The translations under genes were made by a program, and so were the position numbers. This document shows, one piece after another, positions 37,362 to 48,782 of a DNA stretch of 64,000 nt (positions within the stretch are counted from its first letter, which is position 1; every line of letters starts with the position of its first letter). The notes under the pieces are model-generated. The model was given only the letters and a program-made list of their open reading frames with translations, was not told the origin of the DNA and did not search any database. The stretch lies in NCBI GenBank assembly GCA_932294295.1, contig OW028580.1, positions 11,251,374 through 11,315,373 on the forward strand. The letters are read 5' to 3'. Source of the stretch: Alitta virens. Its lineage: Eukaryota > Annelida > Polychaeta > Phyllodocida > Nereididae.

Positions 37362-38423
37362 ATGGCAGGAATAATTACACTCATCACCTTTCTTGCTATA
37401 TGTTTCATAATAAGTGCGGCCAAAGGAGAATACTCCTTTTCCTATGGAGAGAGCCAGGAAATGTTCGATTTGTGCTCATGTATGTATCTTAGCAATGGGA
37501 ATGTCACCACAACGTGCGACAAGTCTCCCTTCCTTGTGAAGGTCCCCAGTTTTCTTGCAAAGCTCGCAGTGTTAATTGGAAGAATCGATATGACTGGGAC
37601 TGAGTTCTGTAATGTGCAGGAAACAACACCCAGTCCACCAGTTGTCTGCACAATAACACCAGGTGAGTCTTTTTTATGTACTTGTGCTTTTATTTTTAGT
37701 ATTCTTGAACACACCAGATGCAATGTCACTCACATGTATTATTAATACTTATGTGTTTTATTTTTAGTAATCTTGACCACCCCAGATGCACTGTCTCTCT
37801 CAACCGGCACAAGCAGAAGCGCTAACCCACCGAAAGATGATTATACAACTGCACAGAGTGAAGTCTTCCAAAAATTAAGCACCCGCAGAGTCATGCGCCA
37901 CAGTTCTGAAGCAAGCAGGGCACGTGACACCACAACAACAACATTACTAGCCAAGTTGACGAGAGCTTTAACCACTCAGCGAACACTGCACACGAAGCAG
38001 CAGCAGCAGCAGCAGCAAGACACTGTCTCACCAACACGTCTCACTCTGTATACAACAGGAAACTCTCTGACCCCACCAAACTCCCCTGAGGCTGTCAGGC
38101 TGTCTGCTGGAAAGGGGACTTCACGCTGGCCATTCGAGTTCAGCTTTGATATATCATTGGACACTTGCTGTCTGATGTTCCTTGTGGTCTACATCTGTGC
38201 AAAGGTGAATACGTGTAGTGCATTTATTATGATAAAAATGAATGTGTTATGTAATCACTGAGGCAAAGTTTTGTTATGTGGCTTTGTACATTTGCAGGCA
38301 GGCTGCTCCCTTGCAAGGTACTTCATGGACAGAGTGAGGAGGAGGAGGAGCAGGTTGAGCATAGAAGAGGAAGCATCTAACCCCGTTTATAACCCCGGCA
38401 GCTGTACTAACCGATATTCATGA
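37362..38423 (+). CDS. Polinton P2 type I membrane glycoprotein-like protein, 3 exons, 287 aa
   Basis: Exons 37362-37662, 37768-38204 and 38298-38423 join in frame with GT-AG sites. Residues 1-22 form a signal peptide (TLITFLAICFIIS). The ectodomain (about 25-95) has C-x-C at LCSC, then VTTTC, a hydrophobic VPSFLAKLAVLIGR segment and IDMTGTEFC, a pattern like an LRRNT cap followed by one leucine-rich repeat. Next is a Thr/Ser/Gln-rich stalk, a membrane segment near residue 230-250 (CCLMFLVVYICA) and a basic tail with RRRRSR and NPVYNP, an NPxY-type sorting motif. P3 has a homologue with identical exon layout (48783-49873). It is probably a surface protein of the virus-like particle or of the infected cell. 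Function is inferred; I do not recognise a named family. Confidence 0.7.
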
Positions 38424-38613
38424 TTTACGGAGTCCGCATTCAACGATGATTCTACATCCAGAGACACTGAATATTGCAGTTTGTTATATTACATATACTT
38501 TTTTTTTCGTGTAAATCTAACATGCCATTACAGCTTTTTAATATCACAGTTTGTTGTATTGTATATATAATTTTTTTTGTGTAAATCTAACTTTCCATTA
38601 CATTGTATTTGTG

Positions 38614-38665
<52 letters not shown>

Positions 38666-38718
38666 GTTTTTTGTTTGTTTTGTTGTAAATCTAACATGAC
38701 ATGACATTGTATTTTGTG

Positions 38719-38766
<48 letters not shown>

Positions 38767-39079
38767 GTTTTAATAAAAGCAGTTATTAAATAAAACCATA
38801 CATGGTCTTGTACACACTGAACAAACATGTTGTTCCAGTCCACCAGTTGTAGCAGAATCATATCAGAACATATATTAGTGATTATTTTCTGGAATGAAAT
38901 TCACAGATATCAGCAGGTGAGTACCTTTTTGTGGCAATTTTTAAATACAAATGCATGCTAGTATTTAGATATTAAATAAAGACAATTTCACAGGGGTATA
39001 AAAATACCCAGCAGACCATAATGTGGCTTTAATTGTAAAAAAAAGAACAGCTAGCACAACAAAAAAATCTTCTCTGTTC
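38424..39079. repeat. Spacer with TA microsatellites inside a tandem duplication
   Basis: About 38455-38700 contains repeated copies of a unit with gtaaatctaac and cattaca/cattgtat. Two long (ta)n runs lie at about 38617-38661 and 38719-38763, each preceded by tttgtgc. The aataaaa at about 38771 could serve as a poly(A) signal for the glycoprotein gene. No gene. Confidence 0.7.
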
Positions 39080-39532
39080 CTAGACAGAGGTGGAAGCAGC
39101 TGAACTCATGGACTCTGTGTCATCATCGGCCTTAGCGTCAGGATGAGCAGGAGGAGGAGGAGGAGGAGGAGGAGGAGGAGACTTGAGGTCTACACCCACG
39201 CCTACAGATGTTGGGGTGGTTGCGCACTTGCCTCTTCCCGCTGGAGGAGGAGGAGGAGGATGAGGAGACCTGCTGCCTGTCCCCCTGCCTATGGATGTGG
39301 GGGTGGTCCCACGCCTACCTAAACCTCTTCCCCGGGGCGTCCTAACGCTGTGTGCCGATGGTGTCTCAACGTCGAAGGGTCTCTCAGGAACTGGGGGCAC
39401 CACAGGCACAGGGGGCCTCGCAGGAGCCACCCCTCGCCCCACCCCTCCTGAAGCTGATGCACCTTGCAGCAGGGTGAAAAATCCACCCATAAGGCGCCCC
39501 ACTTCTCCAGTCATCCTGAAATAATAACACAA
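39080..39532 (-). CDS. Proline-rich frame in P2, uncertain
   Basis: An open frame of about 145 residues, starting at an ATG at about 39517. It begins MTGEVGRLMGGFFTLLQG, then Pro-rich text with two related cassettes: TTPTSIGRGTGSRSPHP and TTPTSVGVGVDLKSPPP, each followed by a poly-Pro run, and an acidic Ser-rich end. A splice-acceptor-like attatttcag sits just before the ATG, so it may instead be a 3' exon of the - strand glycoprotein gene upstream. The poly-Pro parts come from expanded cct/tcc repeats, so chance openness is possible. No homologue seen in P3. Function unknown. Confidence 0.35.
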   Translation of the reverse strand: MCYYFRMTGEVGRLMGGFFTLLQGASASGGVGRGVAPARPPVPVVPPVPERPFDVETPSAHSVRTPRGRGLGRRGTTPTSIGRGTGSRSPHPPPPPPAGRGKCATTPTSVGVGVDLKSPPPPPPPPPPAHPDAKADDDTESMSSAASTSV

Positions 39533-39647
39533 ATTACCAAAAAAAAAACCAAAAAACCATGGAAAAATTTGTCTTTTTTCATGTTATGCCTATTTAGGGG
39601 GGGTTAGGGTTACATTTGTCTGAGACAGTTATCATCCCCAGCTCCAG

Positions 39648-40324
39648 CTACAAAGGCGTCAACTCTTTGAGCAACAGTTTGTTCAATACTCCGGCGCAGT
39701 CAATGTCCCTCTACACGCATCAAAAAAAAAGAGATATTTAAAAAACCATCACCTGTAAAAATCTCTAGCATGAACAAAAAAAAAACCAGCATAATTATAT
39801 TGCGGTGTCTCTATAGTTTTTTTTTTTTTTTTTTTTTGTCCTGTTTTCGGGGGTTTGCACAAAACAGAATAATAAAACAAAAAACTCACTCTGTACTGCT
39901 CAACTCCTAGCCCCACACATCCCAGGACAGCAAGACACAAGGCAACACCCCCCAAAATTGTCCCTGTGGAGTGTTCAGCATCAGTATCACGGGCACCGGG
40001 GGAGACTTCGGGGCCTGACGCATGCGCAACTGATGACATATCATCACACAAAACTTCGAAAGGAAGATCCACAGTGCTGCTGCCCATCAGACAGAAAACA
40101 GTCCCCCTCATGTCTATGCGTACAAGCTCCCTCTGCACAACCCTAGAGAAAGAATCCAGGGAGACAGCCTTCAAATCTGCATTTTTGGTGCAGTTGGCCT
40201 CAACCCACCACTTACAAGGGGTTCGCAAATGCAGGGGGCGGCAGTGGAACACGTATGCCCCATAAACTATGGGAAGCACAAAAAAACACCAGCAGAGACT
40301 ACTTTGCCTAGCATCATTGACCAA
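39648..40324 (-). CDS. Second P2 membrane glycoprotein-like protein
   Basis: The first exon, 40324-39890, ends at a GT donor in phase 0, as in the membrane exon of the + strand copy. Residues about 8-25 are hydrophobic (CWCFFVLPIVYGAYVF), acting as signal peptide. The Cys-rich ectodomain has CKWWVEANC, then a hydrophobic segment and IDMRGTVFC, the signature shared with the proteins at 37362 and 48783. A short acidic stalk and a membrane segment (GGVALCLAVLGCVGLGV) follow. A candidate last exon, 39710-39648, follows an AG and adds 20 residues and a stop; this junction is a guess, and 39519 is an alternative acceptor. No NPxY motif is seen. It lies on the strand opposite to its relative and is more diverged. 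Confidence 0.55.
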
Positions 40325-40569
40325 AAACGTCAGAATGACACTTTATTTTTCCCAAAGCTTAATCAATCTCTTTAAGAGGGTGTTTGGTTCAATGAATACC
40401 ATTGTCTTTGTACATTGTAAACCTTAAGGAAAATAAAATACAAAACGTTTCCATAACAATGGGACTTGCACTGCAAACACAGGTGTTCTTTAAAACACTC
40501 ACAACATTCCCACGCCCACAGGTGTAAACATTTTCTTTGTTGATTTAACAAAACGTTACGATAAACAGC

Positions 40570-41262
40570 AGGCATACGTAATGATGGTATATATGTGCCA
40601 GGTTCAGAGAACACACCATTTAAGTTAAGGTTTACCAGAAAAAAAAAGACGTCCTATGTAATGATGAGATGCTAAGGCTTTGACGAAAAACGTAGTCGAA
40701 TTAACACGTAAACAAACAATTATGACTAAAACAGTAGACACGCGTAATGATGAGCTGCCTTAAATAAGAACAGCCATCACAGCATATATGTAATGATGAG
40801 CCGCTAAGACTGCCAATGTAAAGATGAGATGCTAAGTCTTAGAGGACTACATAATTTTCTACCACTATAACACTAGGTATGAAAATTACAGCTAACAGCC
40901 AGCAAGGTTTACCAAAAAAAAAAAAGACGTCCTATGTAATGATGAGATGCTAAGGCTTTGACGAAAAACGTAGTCGAATTAACACGTAAACAAACAATTA
41001 TGACTAAAACAGTAGACACGCGTAATGATGAGCTGCCTTAAATAAGAACAGCCATCACAGCATATATGTAATGATGAGCCGCTAAAACTGCCAATGTAAA
41101 GATGAGATGCTAAGTCTTGGAGGACTACATATTTTGTCTTACCACTATAACACTAGGTATGAAAATTACAGCTAACAGCCAGCATGTACTTAATGCTAAA
41201 CTGAAAAGGAAGAAAAAAGACAGCCTATGTAATGATGAGATGCTAAGGCACGGAGGACTATG
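40570..41262. repeat. Iteron-like array in two long tandem copies
   Basis: Two nearly identical copies of about 280 bp (about 40627-40905 and 40906-41184) plus a partial third (to about 41262). Within each, the short element GTAATGATGAG followed by MTGCTAAG or CYGCYTAA recurs four times (for example near 40657, 40745, 40790 and 40817), always on the same strand. That gives at least nine copies in under 700 bp. The array lies between opposing P2 genes, where a promoter or replication site could sit. Seen directly; function unknown. Confidence 0.8.
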
Positions 41263-41340
41263 TATTTTGTTGTCCTATACCTATACAGCATCATTCCATC
41301 TCACCCTTACAACAAAAAGTGCCATCAGACTCTACGTGCA

Positions 41341-41450
41341 GCTTTTTGTTTTGCGACACGGCATGCCGCGTTCGCGGCACAAATTTTCACGGCACTGCTT
41401 GCCGCGCGGCCCATTTTACCGCTGCGGCACTTGTTACTGGGGCACGCTCC
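41341..41450. other. GC-rich patch with short inverted words
   Basis: In AT-rich surroundings the segment contains gcggcac/gtgccgc-type words (ggcatgccgcg, cgcggcac, cttgccgcgcggc, gctgcggcac). It may fold. A comparable GC-rich patch lies in P3 at about 53295-53420. Confidence 0.5.
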
Positions 41451-41523
41451 TGCCCCCCCTCCTCACAAAAAAAAAGCAGGCGGCACAGCCGCCTTGCGAA
41501 AAAAGGGTATGTGCATGTGCGGT

Positions 41524-41531
<8 letters not shown>

Positions 41532-41572
<41 letters not shown>

Positions 41573-41608
41573 CAGAGAGACAGAGAGACAGAGACAGAGT
41601 GACTGACA
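41532..41608. repeat. GA/GACA microsatellite
   Basis: Run of gaga then gacaga units. It has replaced the 3' end of the double-PC4 gene. Confidence 0.9.
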
Positions 41609-42264
41609 GAGAGCGCAATGGAGAGCGCAGTCTCTGGTCTCTTGCGCCCGGAAGAAGAACTCTTGGAAGGGGTGCTAAGCTTCTTCGATCCTGCATAATC
41701 GTCCACAACCATTTCATCTTCATGTGATTTTTTCGTCGCCCCATCTTTTACGTTGTTATTAGGGTGAGGTGTACAATGAGTACACTTCATCATGGCCATT
41801 TTGTTCAAATGACTCTGAGAACATTCCTTTAATTCCTCTAACCCCACCCATTTCTTCTCCAGAGCAGGAATATGGGAAATTAGTTTGCTGAATTCTGTAC
41901 TTGACATGTTTATGCCCTTCCTGGTGGGGTGTAGAGACTTCAACAGATTGTTCGTAAAGAAGTGATGGCGCAGATCTACGCTTTCGTACTGTTTCTTGGC
42001 AACGGCAAACACATTCTTGCCAATGTGTACTTTAAGCTCGGCAGGCACAAAGTCAGCTCCATCATCTTTTGTTATGTCATCTCCCGGGGTGTCATCAACA
42101 GGGACATCATCATCTTCAATGCTGTTCTCATTGTCCATGGGGTCATCAGTTTGACATATGTCATCATCGCTCTCATAGGATTTACCCTGTCACAAATAAA
42201 AAATTTTAATATATCTTTTGAATGTTTAACATAACACAGAAAAAAAAACAGCTGTGCATCTGTC

Positions 42265-42560
42265 CGTTCAGCCATTCGTTACTCTATGTCTGCATATGTC
42301 TACATATGTCTGCATATGTCTGTATGTATGCATGCATATGTCCAGCTGTGTGTATGTATGTATGTATGTATGTATGTATGTATGTATGTATGTATGTATG
42401 TGTGTGTGTGTGTGTGTGTATACATGTATGTATGTCTGTATGTGTGTATGACATGAGAGTCTGTCTTTACATACATACATACATATATACATAAATATAA
42501 ACATGCATTCATACCTATATACATATATCTATACATACAAACATACATAAATACATACAA
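42265..42560. repeat. TGTA microsatellite inside the P2 double-PC4 intron
   Basis: Runs of tgta, tgtgtg and, on the far side, acat units. Frames through it (YVCMYVCM-type) are artefacts. It lies in the 42187-42736 intron. Confidence 0.9.
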
Positions 42561-43019
42561 GCGTGCATACATTCAAAACATAGAGAGTGTAAGGCTTGCA
42601 AAATAGTGTTATATTTTAACATGGTATGTAATAACACACTGATGGCAGCGTGTATTTGCAAAAGACAATTGTGTGTCATACTTTGTGACACCTTGTGTAT
42701 ACAAAACAAACAAACATTATAAAAAATAATACTTACTCTTTTAACGACTTTCATCAGTTCTTGGGTTGATGATATTAAGTCTCTCGTTTGCTGTTTATCC
42801 AGAGTTACGCCACGTTTAGTGGGTATCAAGACAAACTCTTCTTCTTCAAGAGCATAATTGCGCAGATGTAAACTTAATTTTGATGAAAAGGTTGTTTGGA
42901 CGAAAATGCGAAGACCAAGAGGTTGTACAAAAGCCCGCACGGCATTTTATATGAACACCCAAAGCCCTGTGTCCAATGACAGAGCAAGCCACGCAACGCA
43001 CACTAGGAGCGCTACTGCA

Positions 43020-43598
43020 AGTAGTATAAATGCTAGTATGGCCAGTAGAAACTGGTATAACTACACCAGATGGCGTCACCAGGCTGCACAGAGCACACAG
43101 GCGCCATCTTGTGTGATACAAGTGCTGCCACCTTACGTATAAATTATATATACCTTTTCCTATGCTTGTATATATTAGTTAATTGAACAAAAGCAGCTGT
43201 TAATTAGTTCATTATTATTGATACACCTATTTATATGGTTAATCAGGATTAATTATGCTATAGGTCTACTCATACATTCTATCATGACTTATATATACTT
43301 TGTGTATTGTATATACCTTATATTATTTAAACAAATACTGTTAACAGGTTAAACAATAAACTAGTAGACTTAAAACAGTGTTCTATCCTAAAGGCTTCAA
43401 ACCTCACATTGTCACACAAGTCATTAAACATTTTAAGGTTTTACACTGTCCCTTCAAGAGAATTGCTACCATTGTTGATTTAAAACTGCTAGTTCTCAAG
43501 CATCAAAATGTCATAGGCTGTCTACCTTCCTATATAGAATCATGTTAATTCTAGCATGTTTAATACACAAGAGGACACCACCATATATGTCACACCAA

Positions 43599-43646
<48 letters not shown>

Positions 43647-44176
43647 CACTATGTTTTTCTATTCAGTGAACTAGATATACCATTCACAATGCACAACTAG
43701 GTTTCTCAACTTTTCTTACACTGTTAAACCAAGGTTTTCTTTTCTCTACATTACAATCACCTTGACTAAAACGGCTAAGATTCATCTTGTATGCAGCTGT
43801 CATCTGCTGTGTTAATTATACATATGTATACAATTCAAGTAGATGTTGCGCGCAACACAATATTAAGAAAATTAAAGATAATTCTTCACACAACAGCCTA
43901 TCTTCCAAAGGATTTCGCACCATTCTTAACTTCATCACCAAAAAGGAGTCATGTGAGTCATGAATGTAACTGTAGAACCTCTCATGAATACACAGTACAG
44001 CTTTCCCGCCCTTAGAACAGAGTGATGCAAATGTTCTCGCAGTGCCATTGGTGTAGAGTGTGATTTTGTCAAAAGAAAAGTGACCCATATGTCTTTTTAA
44101 TACTGAAACTTTTGAGCGGGAAAATTTGTAATTTTTACACACTAGTGTCTCTCAATCTTGTACTTTACTGGGGACA
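43020..44176. repeat. P3 terminal region upstream of PolB
   Basis: About 1.16 kb without a gene, the same length as in P2 (1.11 kb). Near the terminus it has the shared caccagatggcg word. A (ga)n run lies at 43601-43642. The last 100 bases before PolB are AT-rich. The inverted partner would be at the other end of the element. Confidence 0.55.
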
Positions 44177-47100
44177 ATGGGAGAACCCAGTCCTAAGAGG
44201 AGGGCTCTTTCACAAAATGATGATGATAACTCAAGGAGACCTTATAACATTGAGCGTGTGAATGAAATACGTTCACGTCGCTACAATGTTGAAGAAATCA
44301 CATTCAGAGCCAAGTTTAACAATGACCTTCAAGGTCGTAAACTTTTGGACATCACGGATGACTTGCATAACATGTTTGAAGAAATAATGGACAATGTAGC
44401 TGCTAACCACAATGATCCAAATGACAGAGCATGTGTGTCTATAAGACATGCAGGTCTTGACAAGGAAATTTTCATTCACTGTCAGCCCCAGCACAATATA
44501 ACAGCAGATGTTATAATGGAAAGGTGAGCGATAATAATTTTATTATTATTATTATTTGTGCTCGTAAAAATTGCGCAACTGTTAGGTTTTTGCATAACAG
44601 ATGGTTCTTTTTCACACTTGTTTAATGTAGGGTGGGAGCAGTTCTGCAATCTAAACAAGGTTTAGATGTAGATGAATCTTTTGAGGTAAATGTGGGCGTA
44701 ATGAGAGGTGCTGATGCAGGTGGTGGACCAGGTCGAAAAAGGAAGATTACAGACACTGATCCTGAATCTCAAAACTGTACTATCAAGAAAAAGAAATCAA
44801 TGGTGTTCATTCCTGAAGTTGAGGGAGAATTTCTTTGCGCAGCCAGGGCCTTTGTCACATGTGTGGCCAAACTGAAAAAAATGGCCCCAAAAGATTACAA
44901 GATGCTTATTAACCCTACAAATTTCAACAGTGCCAATCCTAAATCTCAAAGAATGCGGGCCATCAGCCTTCATCTTGATGCTGGTGTATCAATGCGCCAA
45001 CCTGTCCCTGTAGCAGACCTTCAACAATTAAATGTTCAAATAGTTGTAATCTCTGGGGACAATGACAACGAGATCATTTACAAGGGCCACAGTGTTCTCA
45101 AAGATAAAATTTTCTTGTATTTGAAAGACCAACACTTTCATAGCATTGTGAATATCAAAGGTTTTTTCGTCAATCAAAATATGTGCACTCAATGTCTCTC
45201 AGTGTACAGTAGAAATGCCAAACATTCATGCGCTTTCATGTGCAGAACATGCTGCCAACAGAACTGTATTTTTGGGGAAGATTCTTTGCCGTGTCCAGAC
45301 TGTAACATGGTCTGCCGCAACGCTAAGTGTTATCTGGCCCACAAAGAAGAAAGAGAATATAAAACAGGTACAAGGAAAGGGGAGGAAAGGTTGTCTCTGT
45401 GTGACACTTACCACAGGTGCAGGAAATGTTCAAAAGTGGTTGACAAGACAAAAAGGGATGTCAAATCACATGTCTGTGGTGAATGGTTTTGCAGGTGCTG
45501 CCAGGAATAAGTTGTTAATGATCACCTTTGCTACTATAAAATAAAGAAGCCTACAGTAACATCAGGCAGGTTTCTTTATTATGACTTTGAAACATGTTAG
45601 AACAAAGTCGTAACATGCGAAAAAGGTTACCTCAACAAACCTTTACCAGGGTGTAAGGAATGTGAACCTAACAATCTCTGTCCCAGGTGTAGAAAGTGCA
45701 AAAATTGCAAAAAGAGCTACTGCGGGCGCCAGAGGCACATTCCTAATTATCTTGTGTGCCAGTCAGCATGTGAACAGTGCAAAGATGATCCTTTTACCCA
45801 TGACTCTTTGTGTGACAATTGTGGCGATAGGTGCAACAAATGTGATGCTCATGAGAAAGGTCGTTTTGTGAAGCCCCCATGTAACAATGGTGTATGCAGT
45901 AGACGTGAGTGCATTTTCAAAGGTCTGGAGACGGCTCAAAATTTCTGCAGGTGGCTCATAACTCCCCAGCACAAGGGAATGGTTGTCATCGCCCACAATG
46001 CGAAAGCATTTGACGCACATTTCATTTTAAATTATTGTGTCGAGAATGCTGTGTTTCCCGATGTAATATATTCAGGCTCGAAAATTATGACGATGAAAAT
46101 AGGACAAGGGGTTGACCTGCGCTTCATTGACAGCCTAAATTTTTTTTACCCATGGCTTTAAAAAAGCTACCAAAAGCTCTAAACCTTGACCATGAACTTG
46201 AGAAAGGACAGTTCCCCCATTTTCTGAATACTCAAGAGAACCAGAATTACTGTGGGCCCATGCCTGCTCCTCATTATTACGGTGTAGATCACATGAGCAC
46301 GCAAGACCGTAATGAATTTTTCAAGTGGTATGAAGATCAAAAAGGCAAAGTTTTTGATTTTCAGAAGGAAATCTTGACATAAGCACGTGCAGATGTTTCG
46401 ATTTTGAGAGAAGCATGTATGAAGTTTCGAGACCTCATCAATAGCATAACTACAATAGAGGGCTCTGCAGTGCCAGGTATTGATCCTTTCGCACATGCAA
46501 CAATAGCATCCAGTGCCATGCAGATCATCAGGCAACTTATGCTGCACGAGGAACATGATGTAACTTTGATAGATGGCAGCACGGGTAGGGGGGTGCTTAA
46601 AAGAGGGCAATGGCTGATTGAAGGGAAACCTGTGGATGCCGAAATGATTGCTTCTACAAAGTTTATCAAGTCCCCAATACCTCAAATACCAGTCAGGGGT
46701 TACGGCAAACATGTTAATGATAGCGAAAAGGCCATTGTGTGGCTTGAATGGGTGGCACACACCGCAGGTCGACAGATCAAGCACTCTAGAAATGGGGGGG
46801 AGTACCGGATCCCCGGAACCCATTTTTCTGTTGATGGATACCATGAGGAGTCGAAAACCGTGTATGAATTCATGGGTTGTCGTTATCATGGCCACGAGTG
46901 CATGAAGGATCGAAAGAAAACTTATGATCCCCGAACTAATTCTTCTCTTGAAAGTCTGTACCAGAGGACAATGCTGAGGCTTCAAGAGATAAGAAACAAA
47001 GGTTACAATACAGTTGTTATGTGGGAATGTCATTTCGACAAAAGGCAAATGAAGATTTGCAAGAATTTGCCAAAAGTTGTGACACCGTTATGCCCCTGAA

Positions 47101-48449
47101 AATCCGCGAAAGTTTTTTCGGCGGGAGAGTTAGTCCTGTGATGCTTTTTAATGAAGCACAGGAGGGTGAAAGCATCCGATATATGGACGTAACTTCTCTA
47201 TATCCATTTATCTCCCTTTCCGGATGTTATCCTGTGAACCACCTGGTAATTATCACTAACCCGGAAGAAATAGATCCCACCCTTGATAGCTATTACGGTT
47301 TAGTCAAATTGAAGATTCTCCCACCCAGAGGGCTTTACATTCCCATGCTACCTGTCAGATGCGGTGGCAAATTGAAGTTCCCTTTATGCTCAAAATGTTC
47401 ACGTATTGAGTCTAAAAAGCCCTGCAAGTGCTCAGACTCTGAAAGAGCTATCACAGGTACATGGACAAATGAAGAAGTGAAAGAGGCCATGCGCCAGGGA
47501 TACAAAGTCCTTAAAGTGTATGAGGTTTATCATTACACTGAAACCTCCACAGATCCTGACAGCCATGGTGGCATTTTCGAGGAATATGTCAAAATGTTCC
47601 TCAAAGTGAAACAGGAAGCTTCAGGATACCCCAGCTGGGTGGTAACTGAAGAGGACAAAGACTGATACATAGCTTATTACCTTGACAACCAAGGTATAGC
47701 CCTTGACAAGGACAAAATCGAGTACAATGCATCACTGCGCTTGATATCCAAACTCTACGCCAACTCAGCATGGGGTAAATTTGTTCAAAGATCGAACATC
47801 AACAAAACCCTCTATGTAAAATCGCGTGCTGACCTTGCAAAGATCAGAAATGATCCTACAAAGAATGTGAACAATTTTCACATTATCACTGAGGAGTGCA
47901 TTGTACTCGAGTACAACAGTCGTACTCTTTCGAAGAAGAGAGCACTTTTACAAATGAGATAATCGGAACGTTTACCACATCTCTAGCTCGCCTGCATCTG
48001 CTTAAAATTTACAAAAGACAGACAGAGTCACAATCTACTTTGACACAGATTCCGTCATTTACCGTGAGAAAGACGGGTGTAGCACGCTCAAAGTTGGTGA
48101 CCTTCTGGGTGAACTCACTGACGAGTTACCACCAGGACAGCATATTAAAACTTTTCTTTCGTCAGGTCCCAAGAGTTACTGTTACAAACTCAGTGACTCT
48201 TCATGTGTTACCAAAATTAAAGGAATAACGCTTAACTATGCTAACAGCAACGTTATTGACTTTGACGTCATGAAAAATGTTGTCCTGGGCACTCAGGAAA
48301 AGGTTAAGTTACCAGCAGCCAACCAAATTACAAGGGTAAAACACTTAGGCATTGTGTACAACAGACCACAGTCTAAGATATTCAGGAAAGTGTTCACCAA
48401 AAGAGTGGTTGTCCCTGGCACTTTCTGCACAGTTCCTTATGGTCATTAA
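44177..48449 (+). pseudogene. Polinton P3 protein-primed DNA polymerase B, multiply broken
   Basis: Exon 1 is 44177-44523 and exon 2 starts at 44631, with a phase-2 GT-AG junction. It aligns end to end with P2 PolB. Motifs seen: Cys-rich blocks (45180-45330, 45650-45860), exonuclease YYDFET (about 45578-45595), motif A DVTSLYP (about 47186-47206), the NSAWGKF word near 47765 and motif C YFDTDS near 48037, the last in a shifted frame. Breaks: TAA at 45508-45510, TAG at 45598-45600 (same codon as the P2 stop), a slip in the T run at 46139-46147, TAA at 46380-46382, a slip near 47040, TGA at 47663-47665, and further slips near 47935 and 48030. The C-terminal part remains recognisable to the TAA at 48447. 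It cannot make a working polymerase. Confidence 0.85.
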
Positions 48450-48782
48450 TTTTTGTTGAATATCATAACTTTTTGGCAATATTGAAGTTGTATATATATA
48501 TATATAATGTCTCATACGCAAATGCTCTACACATGTTACACTGTCTCGTTGTTTTTGGCCCATAATATCGCTTATGAACTGAATACTCACAGTATCATGA
48601 TAACAGAGTCAGCTTGGCTCATTAATGATACTTGAGCATCCTTTTTAATGGTGTGAGATTACACTTCACTTGCTGTACATTGCCAACAAGGCTAAAACAA
48701 CATTGTGTCAGACAAGTGACGCTTCATCTGCAGCAGTTAGATTCCAGGATTTGCACAAGTAACACCTTTTGTCTGCATCATC
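48450..48782. other. Spacer between P3 PolB and glycoprotein gene
   Basis: Contains a short (ta)n run at 48490-48506. The sequence just before ATG 48783 is unremarkable. No gene. Confidence 0.5.

Larger units (their letters stand above)
41434..42940 (-). pseudogene. P2 double-PC4 protein gene, truncated at both ends
   Basis: Exon A (about 42940-42737) and exon B (42186 to about 41434) join in phase 0 across a GT-AG intron, exactly as in the P3 copy. Exon A carries the C-terminal two thirds of a PC4/p15-like domain (LSLHLRNY, then EEEEFVLIPTKRGVTLDKQQ). Exon B begins with acidic GKSYESDDD text and carries a second PC4-like domain (ELKVHIGKNVFAVAKK, LDLRHHFF-like strand, LHPTRKGINMSS). There is no ATG: a TAA lies upstream of the surviving exon A sequence, just before P3 starts. 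The C-terminus dissolves into a GA microsatellite (41532-41607). PC4 domains bind single-stranded DNA and act in transcription or replication. Confidence 0.7.
31438..43013 (+). mobile_element. Polinton/Maverick P2, degenerate, right part missing
   Basis: The element starts AGTAGTAAGAACAGTAGCAT at 31438. It contains PolB (broken) on +, a glycoprotein gene on +, a proline-rich frame and a second glycoprotein gene on -, an iteron-like repeat array, and a double-PC4 gene on -. Its first PC4 exon runs out at about 42940, next to where P3 begins (43020). Compared with P3, everything on the integrase side of that exon is absent (core proteins, ATPase, capsid proteins, integrase), so P2 is truncated, and P3 probably inserted at or near the break. 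The bases before the start (31432-31437, ggctgc) are a candidate target duplication, but see the internal duplication of the terminal region. Confidence 0.75.

Noticed and set aside
40570..41262. CRISPR-like array
   Set aside because: Repeats are short and irregularly spaced within a 280-bp tandem duplication, in animal DNA; no spacer-repeat regularity.
41117..41727. Overlapping + strand frames rich in RERERE
   Set aside because: Generated by the GA microsatellite; the real gene is the double-PC4 gene on the - strand.
42222..42572. YVCMYVCM-type frames on both strands
   Set aside because: TGTA microsatellite in an intron.
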